64,000 bases of DNA from NCBI RefSeq assembly GCF_040744945.1, contig NZ_CP160453.1:2976001-3040000 (forward strand). Direction: 5' to 3'. Origin of the DNA: Saccharothrix sp. HUAS TT1. Its GTDB lineage: Bacteria; Actinomycetota; Actinomycetes; Mycobacteriales; Pseudonocardiaceae. Both the position numbers and the translations under genes were made by a program. The notes beneath the pieces are model-generated. The model was given only the letters and a program-made list of their open reading frames with translations. It did no database searches and had not been told where the DNA came from. Below are positions 25,908-33,437 of this stretch, one piece after another. Position 1 is the first letter of the stretch, and each line of letters starts with the position of its first letter.

Positions 25908-26549
25908 GTGACCGATTCACTGCAGGACACCCGCGTCGTCGTCATCGGGGGCTCCCACCTCGGGCGGCACCTGGCCGAGAGCTTCACCGCGCTGGGCGCG
26001 GACGTCATCACCGCCAGCCCCCGGCACGGCACGCGCCTCGACCTCGCCGACGAGCGCGGCGTCGCCGAGTTCGCCGAGACCGTCGGCGAGGTCGACCACG
26101 TCGTCTCCACCGCCGCCATGCCCGCCAACGGACCGCTGCGCGACCTCGACGCCGACGGCATCCGCCGGGCGTTCGACGCGAAGGTCGTCGGGCCGCTGCT
26201 GCTGGCCAAGCACCTGCGCGTCACGCGGTCGTTGACGGTGTTCTCCGGTTTCGCGGCGTGGCGACCGCAGCGCGACCGGGCCGTCATGGCCGTGACCAAC
26301 GGCGCGGTGCGGTTCCTGGTGGAAGCCCTGGCCGTCGACCTGGCGCCGGTCCGGGTCAACGCCGTCTCGCCCGGCATCGTCGACTCGGGCGCCTGGCCGC
26401 CGGAGTTCCTGGCCACCGCCGGCGACCGCGCCCTGACCGGCGGCGTCGGGCGGCCGGAGGACGTCGCGCAGGCCGTCCACTACGCCGTGACCAACCCGTT
26501 CGTCACCGGCGCCGTGCTGCACGTGGACGGCGGCGCCCGGTTCGCCTAG
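25908..26549 (+). CDS. Short-chain dehydrogenase-like protein lacking the catalytic Tyr and Lys
   Basis: A 213-residue Rossmann protein of the SDR superfamily: VVVIGGSHLGRHLAESF cofactor loop, STAAMPA replacing NNAG, and the C-terminal VRVNAVSPGIVDSG and VTGAVLHVDGG. At the YxxxK active-site position the sequence reads Met127 and Asn131 (AVMAVTNGAVRFL), so standard catalysis is not expected. It may be a non-catalytic binding protein or use a different mechanism. The start is GTG without a good ribosome-binding site. The 90 bases after the stop continue an open coding-like frame. Confidence 0.85.
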   Translation: MTDSLQDTRVVVIGGSHLGRHLAESFTALGADVITASPRHGTRLDLADERGVAEFAETVGEVDHVVSTAAMPANGPLRDLDADGIRRAFDAKVVGPLLLAKHLRVTRSLTVFSGFAAWRPQRDRAVMAVTNGAVRFLVEALAVDLAPVRVNAVSPGIVDSGAWPPEFLATAGDRALTGGVGRPEDVAQAVHYAVTNPFVTGAVLHVDGGARFA

Positions 26550-26729
26550 GCGCTCGGCTTCGGCCTGGACCCGGTCATCGAGGTCGCCTCGTCCGCCGCC
26601 GTGGCGTGGCAGTTCTCGGGCTCCGACCAGGAAGCATGAGCTGGGCCCGGCCACCTGCTGACCGAGTACCGTTCGCCACGAGCACCACATGCAGCGGCTC
26701 GGTCACTGCCAGTGCGGCGGGAGGCGTGG

Positions 26730-27992
26730 ATGGACGAACCGGTCGGCCGAGAGCGGGAACCCGCTCCTCCGGAGATCGGCGCGCGGGTCCGGTCGATCAG
26801 GAGGCGTCGGGGCCTCCCGCTCGAAGCGGCCGCCGGTCTGGCGGGGATCACCAAGGGCTACCTCTCCATGCTCGAACGCGGGCAACGCCGGTTCGAGCGG
26901 CGCGGGCTGCTGGAGGACATCGCCCGAGCCCTGGGCTGTTCCGTCACCGACCTCACCGGGCAGCCGTACCTGCCCGGTGATCGCGCGAGCGCCGAGGCGC
27001 TGGCCACGCTGCCGTCGATCTCGGTGGCCCTCTACGACACGACCCTGCACGACGCGCCGGACGTACCCGCCCGCCCGCTGCGCGAGCTGGTAGCCCAAGC
27101 GGCGCGGGCCAACGAGCACTGTGCGCACAGCCGCTACTCGCAGGCCGGACGCGGTCTCGGCGCGCTGCTCACCGACCTGCACGTCCACGTGGTCACCGGC
27201 AACGCCGCCGATCGCAGGGTCGCGCTCGCGGCTCTGGTGGAGGCGTGCGTGGTGGCGTGCGGCGTCGCGCGCAGCCTCGGCAACGCGGACCTGGCGGTGA
27301 CCGCCGCCGGGCGGGGTGGGGAAGCGGCCCGGCGGCTGGGTTCTCCGGCCCTGCTCGGATTCACGGCGATGGCCGGCGCCGGCGCCCTGAGCCGGTTGGG
27401 CGCCCGGCACCGCGCCGGGAAGGTCGCGGCGTCGGCCTTGGACCGCCTGGCAGACGTGGCGGACCCCACCGCGCCGGACACCGCGGCCGCCGAGGCGGCG
27501 GGGATGCTGCACCTGTCGGTGGCGCAGCTGGCGGCGAAGTCCGGGCGGCCCGACGACGCGGCGGCGCACCTGGCCGAGGCCGCCGCGCTGGCGGAGCGGA
27601 CCGGCGAGCGCAACGCCCTGTGGTTCAGCTTCGGTCCGGCCAACGTCCGGGCGTGGAGCCTGTCGGTGGCGGTCGAAGCGGGTGGAGGTCCGGCCGAGGC
27701 GGAACGGATCGAGGCGACACCCGGCTACGCGGACGCCCTGACCGCCGCCGACCGGCGCGCCGCCCTGCACTTCGACCTGGCCCGCGCCTACGGCCAGGCG
27801 GGTGGTGCGCGGGACGGAGCAGCGCTGCGGCACCTGGACACCGCCGACCGGATCGCGCCACAGCGGGTCCGCCACGACCCGGTGGCCCGCGAGCTGCTGG
27901 TGGAACTCGACCACCGCGCCCATGTGCGGTCGTGGGAGTTGCGGTCGTTGAAGAACAGGCTCGGCGTGCGTTCACAGATTGTGAACGGCTGA
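26730..27992 (+). CDS. XRE family regulator with a helical-repeat sensor domain
   Basis: A 420-residue regulator. The N-terminal helix-turn-helix (about residues 14-70) reads IGARVRSIRRRRGLPLEAAAGLAG, then ITKGYLSMLERGQRRFERRGLL. The remaining 340 residues are alanine-rich helices resembling degenerate TPRs, as in many actinomycete XRE regulators that sense small molecules or partner proteins. ATG has GGGAGG five bases upstream. Its last codons contain a perfect dyad that could be its own operator for the next gene. Confidence 0.88.
   Translation: MDEPVGREREPAPPEIGARVRSIRRRRGLPLEAAAGLAGITKGYLSMLERGQRRFERRGLLEDIARALGCSVTDLTGQPYLPGDRASAEALATLPSISVALYDTTLHDAPDVPARPLRELVAQAARANEHCAHSRYSQAGRGLGALLTDLHVHVVTGNAADRRVALAALVEACVVACGVARSLGNADLAVTAAGRGGEAARRLGSPALLGFTAMAGAGALSRLGARHRAGKVAASALDRLADVADPTAPDTAAAEAAGMLHLSVAQLAAKSGRPDDAAAHLAEAAALAERTGERNALWFSFGPANVRAWSLSVAVEAGGGPAEAERIEATPGYADALTAADRRAALHFDLARAYGQAGGARDGAALRHLDTADRIAPQRVRHDPVARELLVELDHRAHVRSWELRSLKNRLGVRSQIVNG
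27970..27986. promoter_or_regulatory. Perfect dyad GTTCAC-N5-GTGAAC, likely operator
   Basis: A 17-bp perfect inverted repeat lies at the end of the XRE gene, about 80 bases upstream of the small gene at 28069 and just ahead of a possible -10 (TAGCGT, 28007-28012). It is well placed to control the small gene, perhaps through the XRE protein. Confidence 0.6.
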
Positions 27993-28068
27993 CCACCCGG
28001 ACGTCATAGCGTCCCGTCGGGAACGGGAACGAGCCGTCCGTCCGGAGTCGACAGGGAGAAGTGTCGAA

Positions 28069-28290
28069 GTGATGCAGGAAAGTCCCGGTGTGCAGATTTC
28101 CATCGGCGCCCAAGTGGTGACGAAGGCGCGGGTCGAGGTCTCCGGTGCTGTCGAGTGCCGTCGGGTCGGCGCCGAGGCGGTGTTGTCGTTCGCCGGTGGG
28201 GCGCTGGAGGTGGTCCTGACCGAGCCCGCGTTGGAGAAGTTGGTCGACGAGGCCCAGGGAGTGTTCGACACGCTGCTTGAGCAGCACTGA
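28069..28290 (+). CDS. Small protein of unknown function downstream of the XRE regulator
   Basis: A 73-residue acidic protein: MQESPGVQISIGAQVV, then beta-rich segments (VEVSGAVECRRVG, AVLSFAGGALEVVL) and a C-terminal helix (ALEKLVDEAQGVFDTLL). No known family is recognised; it is not the DUF397 protein that often accompanies such regulators. GTG at 28069 or ATG at 28072 may start it, with AGGGAG ten or more bases upstream. A dyad lies upstream and a strong terminator follows, so it is an independent, probably regulated gene. Confidence 0.65.
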   Translation: MMQESPGVQISIGAQVVTKARVEVSGAVECRRVGAEAVLSFAGGALEVVLTEPALEKLVDEAQGVFDTLLEQH

Positions 28291-28319
28291 CCTCCGGCAT
28301 TTACCGGCCCCGAACAACG

Positions 28320-28357
28320 AAAAGCAGGAGTCCCCGGCAAAGGGGACCCCTGCTTTT
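28320..28357. terminator. Strong bidirectional terminator
   Basis: A 16-position stem (28320-28335 with 28342-28357, one mismatch) has a 6-base loop, AAAA at the left foot and TTTT at the right foot. It therefore ends transcripts from both the small gene (+) and the DEAD-box gene (-). Confidence 0.92.
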
Positions 28358-28363
28358 ACCCTG

Positions 28364-28404
28364 CCACAGGGGTCTGACAGTTTCGGGCCGTCAGACCCCT
28401 GTGG
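28364..28404. terminator. Second long perfect hairpin beside the terminator
   Basis: A perfect 15-bp inverted repeat (28364-28378 with 28390-28404) has an 11-base loop and begins 16 bases past the DEAD-box stop on the minus strand. It lacks a U-run. Most simply it is the first of two tandem terminators or a 3'-end stabiliser for the helicase mRNA. Confidence 0.7.
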
Positions 28405-28419
28405 ACCGTGATCTGTGGA

Positions 28420-29904
28420 CTAGTACGTCGCCCGACGAGGACGACCGGCGCTCGAACCGCCGCGTTCGCGGTCGAAGCGGCCGCCGCGGAAACCGCCGCT
28501 GCCGCCGGCGGCGCCGCCGCTGCGCCGAGGACCGCCGCCACCGCCGCGACGGGCGCGGACGGGGACCTCCGGCTCGACCACGGGGATGCCGCTCGGCACC
28601 CGCGCGCCGGTGATGCGGACCAGTTCCTCGTCACCCGGGCGGACCTTGGTGGAGACCGGGCGGATGCCCGCGCGCGTGGTCAGGCCCTGCACGGCGCGCC
28701 GCTGGTCGTGCGTGACCAGCGTGACGACCGTGCCCGACTGGCCGGCCCGCGCGGTGCGGCCCGCGCGGTGCAGGTAGTCCTTCGGGTCGGCCGGCGGGTC
28801 GACGTGCACGACGAGGCTCACGTCGTCCACGTGGATGCCGCGCGCCGCCACGTCGGTGGCGATCAGCACCGGCATGCTGCCCTCGCGGAACTGGCCGAGG
28901 ACGCGCGTGCGCGCGCTCTGCGCCTTGCCGCCGTGCAACGCGCCCGCGTGCACGCCCATCGACCGCAGCTTCTTGGCCAACCGGTCCACGTGGTGCTTGG
29001 TGCGCACGAACATGATCGTCCGGCCCTCGCGCGCCGCGACCTCGGTGACCACCGACTGCTTGTCCTCGGCGGACACGAACAGCAGGTGGTGCTCCATCGT
29101 GGTCACGCTGCCCGTGGGCGGCGACACCGAGTGCACCACCGGGTCGTGCAGGTACTGGCGCACCAGCTTGTCCACGTCGCCGTCCAGCGTCGCGGAGAAC
29201 AGCAGCCGCTGACCGTCCTGCGGCGTCAGGTCGAGGATCGCCCGGACCTGCGGCATGAAGCCCATGTCCGCCATCTGGTCGGCCTCGTCCAGCGCGGTGA
29301 ACATGACCTCGGACAGGTCCGCCGTGCCCTGCCGGACGTGGTCGGACAACCGGCCGGGGGTGGCGATCAGCAGGTCGACGCCGCGGCGCAGCGCGTCGGT
29401 CTGCCGCGGGAACGACGTGCCGCCGACGACCGTGCGGCACCACAGGCCCAGCGCGCGGGCGAACGGGCTGAGGGCTTCCTCGACCTGCATCGCCAGCTCG
29501 CGGGTCGGCACGAGCACGAGCGCGCGCGGCTTGAGCGGCTTGGCCCGGCCACCGGCCAGGCGGGACAGCAGCGCCAGGCCGAACGCCAGCGTCTTGCCGG
29601 AGCCGGTCTGACCGCGACCCAGCAGGTCGCGGCCCGCCATCGCGTCGGGCAGCGTGGCGGCCTGGATCGGGAACGGTTCGGTGATGCCCGCCTGGGTGAG
29701 CGCGCGCAGCAGCTCCTCGGACAGGCCCAGCTCGGCGAACGAGGGCAGCGGGCCCTCGGGCATGGTGCTCTCGACGTGGTCGGGAATGGTGGTCGTCAGC
29801 TCCGCGGTGGGAGCGGGACGACGGTTGCCCTGGCCAGGGCGCCTGCTGCGGGGCTTGCGGAACTGCTGCTGGCGCTCGGAACGGCCTTGGGACATTGTCG
29901 GCAA
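28420..29904 (-). CDS. DEAD-box ATP-dependent RNA helicase with RGG-rich tail
   Basis: A 494-residue RNA helicase. It has a Q-motif region, Walker A GRGQTGSGKT near residue 100, PTRELA, DEAD box (ALDEADQMADMGF), SAT, and HRAGRTARAG. The C-terminal 60 residues are Arg/Gly-rich (RARRGGGGGPRRSGG, FRGGRFDRERGG), typical of RNA-binding tails. It unwinds structured RNA and probably assists ribosome assembly, decay or cold adaptation. TTG at 29904 has GGAGG six bases upstream; the ATG at 29895 is 15 bases from it. A long leader and a palindrome-bearing promoter lie upstream. Confidence 0.93.
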   Translation of the reverse strand: MPTMSQGRSERQQQFRKPRSRRPGQGNRRPAPTAELTTTIPDHVESTMPEGPLPSFAELGLSEELLRALTQAGITEPFPIQAATLPDAMAGRDLLGRGQTGSGKTLAFGLALLSRLAGGRAKPLKPRALVLVPTRELAMQVEEALSPFARALGLWCRTVVGGTSFPRQTDALRRGVDLLIATPGRLSDHVRQGTADLSEVMFTALDEADQMADMGFMPQVRAILDLTPQDGQRLLFSATLDGDVDKLVRQYLHDPVVHSVSPPTGSVTTMEHHLLFVSAEDKQSVVTEVAAREGRTIMFVRTKHHVDRLAKKLRSMGVHAGALHGGKAQSARTRVLGQFREGSMPVLIATDVAARGIHVDDVSLVVHVDPPADPKDYLHRAGRTARAGQSGTVVTLVTHDQRRAVQGLTTRAGIRPVSTKVRPGDEELVRITGARVPSGIPVVEPEVPVRARRGGGGGPRRSGGAAGGSGGFRGGRFDRERGGSSAGRPRRATY

Positions 29905-30070
29905 AACAAACCTCCGGGACACGGCACGTCTCGAGGATTGCTCTGCTGAAGCAGGCGCGATCGCGGGGACGGGCCCGGCGCGCGGATCGCGCCGATAGTG
30001 GTTGGGAAGCACCACCGGCCACTCTGGCGGCCTGGGGCGCTCAGTGGCGCCACCGGGCGGTGCACCACTC

Positions 30071-30096
30071 AGTCTAGCTGATCACGCGCCGTGATC
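30071..30096 (-). promoter_or_regulatory. Promoter and dyad upstream of the DEAD-box gene
   Basis: On the minus strand TAGACT (30071-30076) is a good -10. Just upstream is the perfect dyad GATCACG-CGC-CGTGATC (30080-30096), which would overlap the spacer. The start codon is about 160 bases further down, giving a long 5' leader (29905 to about 30064) in which no other gene is seen. Confidence 0.5.
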
Positions 30097-30172
30097 CGGC
30101 ACCACGACGGTGTTCTGTCGCACACGGGTGGCGAACGGGTCGGTCACGCGCTGGTGAACGAGGGCGTGCGGC

Positions 30173-30212
30173 GTGGTGGTTCCCAGGCCGGGTTCGACCC
30201 GGGAACCACCAC
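30173..30212 (-). terminator. Hairpin downstream of the RIO kinase gene
   Basis: GTGGTGGTTCCC (30173-30184) and GGGAACCACCAC (30201-30212) are perfect 12-bp arms. The inner sequence can add a short GGGT/ACCC pairing. It lies about 85 bases past the RIO kinase stop and is probably its terminator. The rest of the 30,097-30,296 gap shows nothing else. Confidence 0.65.
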
Positions 30213-30296
30213 CTGACCTGCGGTTCGACCACCGGTCGACCCGTTCTCGTCCGATCCTGATCATCCCGAACGGTGATCACCGATCGGGGGTGGAGG

Positions 30297-31274
30297 TCAC
30301 CGCAGACCCGCGAGATCCAACAACGACTCGGTCACCTCGCGCGGTTCCGCCAACTCCGGCGGCAGCCCGCGCGCGGTGAACCAGCCCGCGACGTTGCGCA
30401 CGTCCCGCTCCAGGAACTCCGGACCGCGGGGGTTCGCCGCCAGGTCCACCACCTGCGGCAGGTCGATCACGACCAACCGCCCGTCGTGCACCATCAGGTT
30501 GAACGCCGACAGGTCGCCGTGCGCCAGGCCCGCGCCCGCCATCACGCCCAGCGCGTCCACCAACTGCCGCCACAGGTCCAGCAACCCGTCCGGCTCCGGC
30601 CGCAACTGCGCCAACCGCGGCGCCGCCGCGCCGTCCGCGCCGACGAACTCCAGCAGCAGCTCGGTGCCGTCCCGCTGCACGGGGTACGGCACCGGCGCGC
30701 CCAACTGCCACAGCTTCGCCAGCGCCGCGAACTCGGCCACCGCCCACCGCTCCGCGATGAGGTTGCGGCCGAACGCGCTGCGGTTGGTCATCGCGCGCAT
30801 CTCCCGCGACCGCCGCATCCGACGGCCCTCCAGGTAACCCGCGTCCCGGTGGAACAGCCGGTGGTCGTTGCTGCGGTACCGCTTCGCCGCCATCAGGCAG
30901 GACCGGTCGGTGCCGGGCATCGCGCGCTCCAGCAGGAAGACGTCCGCCTCCTTGCCGGTCTTCACGATCCCCAGCTCGCGGTCCACCGCGGACAGGTCCG
31001 TGACCAGCCACGACGGGTGCGGCTTCGGCCCCTGGTCGGCGTCGCCCCAGGTGGACCACCGGTCGCCGGAGTCCGGGACGTCAGCGGCGAGCGCGTCCTC
31101 CCGCATCTGGGCGAGGCGGTCCTTGGCCTCTTCGGTGAGCCGGCCGCGCCGGCCCGGCTCGACGTCGCCGTCGGCGCGCGCCGACGACTTCTTGGTCTTC
31201 TTGGCCCGCCAACGCAGGTCGTCGGCGTGGTCGAACTCGGATTCGAAATCGGCGTAGTTCTCGTGCTCGCGCAC
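30297..31274 (-). CDS. RIO family atypical serine kinase
   Basis: A 325-residue RIO1-like kinase. The N-terminal 75 residues are charged (RWRAKKTKKSS). The kinase fold has GIVKTGKEADVFLLE as the ATP-binding loop, AAKRYR carrying the likely catalytic Lys, AHGDLSAFNLMV as the catalytic loop, and LVVIDLPQ in place of DFG. In archaea and eukaryotes RIO kinases act in small-subunit maturation; bacterial roles are poorly defined. GTG at 31274 has GGAG eight bases upstream. Neighbouring DEAD-box helicase and RNA-related genes are compatible with an RNA role. Confidence 0.9.
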   Translation of the reverse strand: MREHENYADFESEFDHADDLRWRAKKTKKSSARADGDVEPGRRGRLTEEAKDRLAQMREDALAADVPDSGDRWSTWGDADQGPKPHPSWLVTDLSAVDRELGIVKTGKEADVFLLERAMPGTDRSCLMAAKRYRSNDHRLFHRDAGYLEGRRMRRSREMRAMTNRSAFGRNLIAERWAVAEFAALAKLWQLGAPVPYPVQRDGTELLLEFVGADGAAAPRLAQLRPEPDGLLDLWRQLVDALGVMAGAGLAHGDLSAFNLMVHDGRLVVIDLPQVVDLAANPRGPEFLERDVRNVAGWFTARGLPPELAEPREVTESLLDLAGLR

Positions 31275-31508
31275 TGGATGTGCTCCAGGTGAAGGGGGTG
31301 AACGCCCCACCCGGCGCGGTGTGGTCCTTCGCGCGGGGTCGCGTCAGGCGAGAGGGGCGAGCGGACGGGTCGGCGCCACGTCCCGGACAGCTGTCGCCAT
31401 GCGGCACCTCCTCGACTCCGCCGTGGTCTGCCACCACCGGCGCTCCACGCGTTCGCACAGGCTGCCCGCCCTCGTCGCACGGGCGCAACCGATTTACCGC
31501 CGCGACGG

Positions 31509-32033
31509 CTAGCGGGCCTCCACCCGGTAGCTGCCGCGCTCGCCCAGCCACGCCTTGGCCAACTGCGCGATCACCAGCGAGTCGTGCCGCAGCACCCGTT
31601 CGTCGTGCCACCGCTCGGCCGTCGGCGCGACCGCCAGCATCCGCTTCCGGGCCGTGCCGCTGAACTCCACCAACGCCTCCACCGCCGGTCCGACCGCCTC
31701 CGGCGCGAGGGGGTCGGACGCCTCCGCGCACGGCAGTTCGAGGACCGCGCCGCCGAACGTCGCCGAAGTGCCGAGGTCCCGGGCCAACTGGTGCTCCACC
31801 GACTCCGCGTTCACCTGCCGCTGCCGCCAGGTCCGGTCCGCCAGGGCCAGCCGCAGCCCGAGCAGGCGGGCCAGGCACACCCCCGACCACACCTGCCGCA
31901 ACACCGCCGGCGCGTCCAGCTCGCCCGACCGCAGGTCCTCGGTGACCCCCCGGAGCTGCGCGGACGTCACCGCTTCCGACCTCGGGTGATCGCGGGTGTC
32001 GCCGGGGGTGTCGCCAGGTGTGTTGGAGGTCAC
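31509..32033 (-). CDS. Hypothetical helical protein
   Basis: A 174-residue soluble protein that I do not recognise. It opens with a hydrophilic segment containing DTPGDTRDHPRSE, followed by helices (LRQVWSGVCLARLLGLRLALADR, VGPAVEALVEFSG). There is no signal peptide, membrane helix or nucleotide motif. GTG at 32033 lacks a ribosome-binding site but follows CAGAAT by six bases, fitting a leaderless start. It is in the same direction as the RIO kinase gene, 234 bases upstream of it; that gap shows no supported gene. Confidence 0.7.
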   Translation of the reverse strand: MTSNTPGDTPGDTRDHPRSEAVTSAQLRGVTEDLRSGELDAPAVLRQVWSGVCLARLLGLRLALADRTWRQRQVNAESVEHQLARDLGTSATFGGAVLELPCAEASDPLAPEAVGPAVEALVEFSGTARKRMLAVAPTAERWHDERVLRHDSLVIAQLAKAWLGERGSYRVEAR

Positions 32034-32100
32034 CCGGTCATTCTGACATCAGCATCACGACAGGTGACAAATCGCTCGCCCTCGGTCACGCAAATGGCGG

Positions 32101-33048
32101 TTATCGGTGTGAAAAGGACCTTCGGTAATCCTTCGGTGCGACGCCCACCACGGACACGAAGTGGTGCCGCAACAAGGCGGCCGTGCCGAAACCGCAGCGG
32201 TGCGCCACGTCCTCCACGGCGAGCTGCGTCTCCTCCAGCAGCTGACGGGCGAGCAGCACCCGCTGGGTGGTCAGCCAGCGGTGCGGCGTGGTGCCCGTCT
32301 CGGCGGAGAAGCGGCGGGCGAACGTGCGCTCCGACATCGTCGCCCGTTCGGCCAGGCTCGTCACGGTGTGCTCGTGCTCCAGGTGGTCCTGGAGCCACGC
32401 GAGCAGCGGCTGGAGGCTGTCGGCCCGGTGCGGTGCGGGCAGCTCCACGAACTGGCGCTGACCGCCGTCGCGCTGCGGCGCGACGACCATGCGCCGCGCG
32501 ATGGTGGCGGTGGCGGCCGCGCCCAGCTCGCGGCGCACCACGTGCAGGCAGGCGTCGATGCCGGCCGCGGTGCCCGCGCTGGTGACGATGTCGCCCTCGT
32601 CCACGAACAGCACGTCGGGGTCGACCTCGGCGCGGGGGAAGCGCTCGGCCAGGTCGGCGGCGTGGCTCCAGTGGGTGGTGCAGCGGCGGTCGTCCAGCAG
32701 GCCCGCCGCGCCGAGGACGAACGCGCCGCTGCACACGGAGAGCAACGTGCTGCCCCGGCGGTGGGCGCGCAGGATGGCCTCGACGACAGCGGGCGGGTAC
32801 TCGTCGCGGATCGTGACGGCCGGGACGGCGACCAGGTCGGCGCGGTCGAGGGCGTCGAGGCCGTGGTCGGGGGTGAGGGAGGCGCCGACGCTGGTGCGGA
32901 TCGGCGTGCCGGGGCGTTCGCCGCAGACCAGGAAGTCGATCGGCGGGATGCCCTCCTCGGTGCGGTCGATGCCGAAGACCTCGCAGATCACGCCGAACTC
33001 GAACGGCGCGAGGCCGTCGATGACCACGGTGGCGACGGTGCGGAGCAT
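32101..33048 (-). CDS. GlxA-type AraC family regulator with DJ-1/PfpI domain
   Basis: A 315-residue transcription factor. Residues 1-190 form a DJ-1/PfpI-like domain with LSVCSGAFVLGAAGLLDDRRCTTHW, including the nucleophile-elbow Cys. The C-terminal 100 residues hold two AraC helix-turn-helices (LAERATMSERTFARRFSAETG and VEDVAHRCGFGTAALLRHHF). Such regulators (GlxA, ArgR-like) respond to small metabolites. The ATG is leaderless: TTGTAC-17-TACCCT lies seven bases upstream. It is divergent from a small membrane protein, with repeated GGCAGG sites in between. Confidence 0.92.
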   Translation of the reverse strand: MLRTVATVVIDGLAPFEFGVICEVFGIDRTEEGIPPIDFLVCGERPGTPIRTSVGASLTPDHGLDALDRADLVAVPAVTIRDEYPPAVVEAILRAHRRGSTLLSVCSGAFVLGAAGLLDDRRCTTHWSHAADLAERFPRAEVDPDVLFVDEGDIVTSAGTAAGIDACLHVVRRELGAAATATIARRMVVAPQRDGGQRQFVELPAPHRADSLQPLLAWLQDHLEHEHTVTSLAERATMSERTFARRFSAETGTTPHRWLTTQRVLLARQLLEETQLAVEDVAHRCGFGTAALLRHHFVSVVGVAPKDYRRSFSHR

Positions 33049-33054
33049 GCGCTC

Positions 33055-33127
33055 AGGGTAGTTGGCAGGATCTTGACGTACAACGGCACACCTGCCAATT
33101 GTGGCAGGTTCTTGTGGGTCGCACAGT
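33055..33127. promoter_or_regulatory. Divergent promoters with GGCAGG operator repeats
   Basis: For the regulator (-), -10 TACCCT is at 33055-33060 and -35 TTGTAC at 33078-33083. For the small gene (+), -35 TTGTGG is at 33099-33104 and -10 CACAGT at 33122-33127. A dyad CCTGCC-AATTGT-GGCAGG (33091-33108) covers the plus-strand -35. The 12-bp direct repeat TGGCAGG(A/T)TCTTG-type occurs at 33063 and 33102, 39 bases apart. These are likely binding sites of the GlxA-type regulator. Confidence 0.65.
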
Positions 33128-33134
33128 TAGTGCC

Positions 33135-33416
33135 ATGACCGCGATCCTCTTCGCCCTGGCAGTAGTGGCACTGATCGGCTACGGCCTGGAGCGCAACCAC
33201 CGACGTCAGCTCCGCCTCGACCCCGGCCTGTCCGGGAGCGCCAACGCGGACGACCGCGACCTGCCGCGCGTGACGGCCGACCTGCACGCCACGGCCACCC
33301 GCGCGAACTCCCGCCCCGCGACGGCGACCCCGGCCCCGGCCAACCCGGCCCCGACCACCCACCGCCCGACCACCCGCCGACCGACCGCCCAGGTCCGCTC
33401 GGTCCACGCGGCCTGA
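33135..33416 (+). CDS. Small membrane-anchored Pro/Thr-rich protein
   Basis: A 93-residue protein of unknown function. One N-terminal membrane helix (residues 2-17, TAILFALAVVALIGYG) is followed by a basic segment (RNHRRQLRL) and a low-complexity Thr/Pro/Ala/Arg tail (about 55-93). The ATG is leaderless, seven bases after CACAGT with a TTGTGG -35 at 17-bp spacing. It shares its control region with the divergent GlxA-type regulator and is its best candidate target. Confidence 0.65.
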   Translation: MTAILFALAVVALIGYGLERNHRRQLRLDPGLSGSANADDRDLPRVTADLHATATRANSRPATATPAPANPAPTTHRPTTRRPTAQVRSVHAA

Positions 33417-33437
33417 CCCCCGGCCGTCGACGGTCGG

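Noticed and set aside
26550..26639. Short coding-like stretch after the SDR stop
   Set aside because: About 29 sense codons follow in the same frame, but no start, ribosome-binding site or recognisable family; perhaps a gene remnant, too short to claim.
30185..30205. GGTTCGA sequence resembling a tRNA T-loop
   Set aside because: The flanking bases do not form a proper T-arm and no acceptor, D or anticodon arms are found; it is the inside of a terminator-like hairpin.
31321..31512. 63-codon plus-strand open frame between two minus-strand genes
   Set aside because: Arg/Ser-rich shadow composition, no ribosome-binding site, no recognisable motif.
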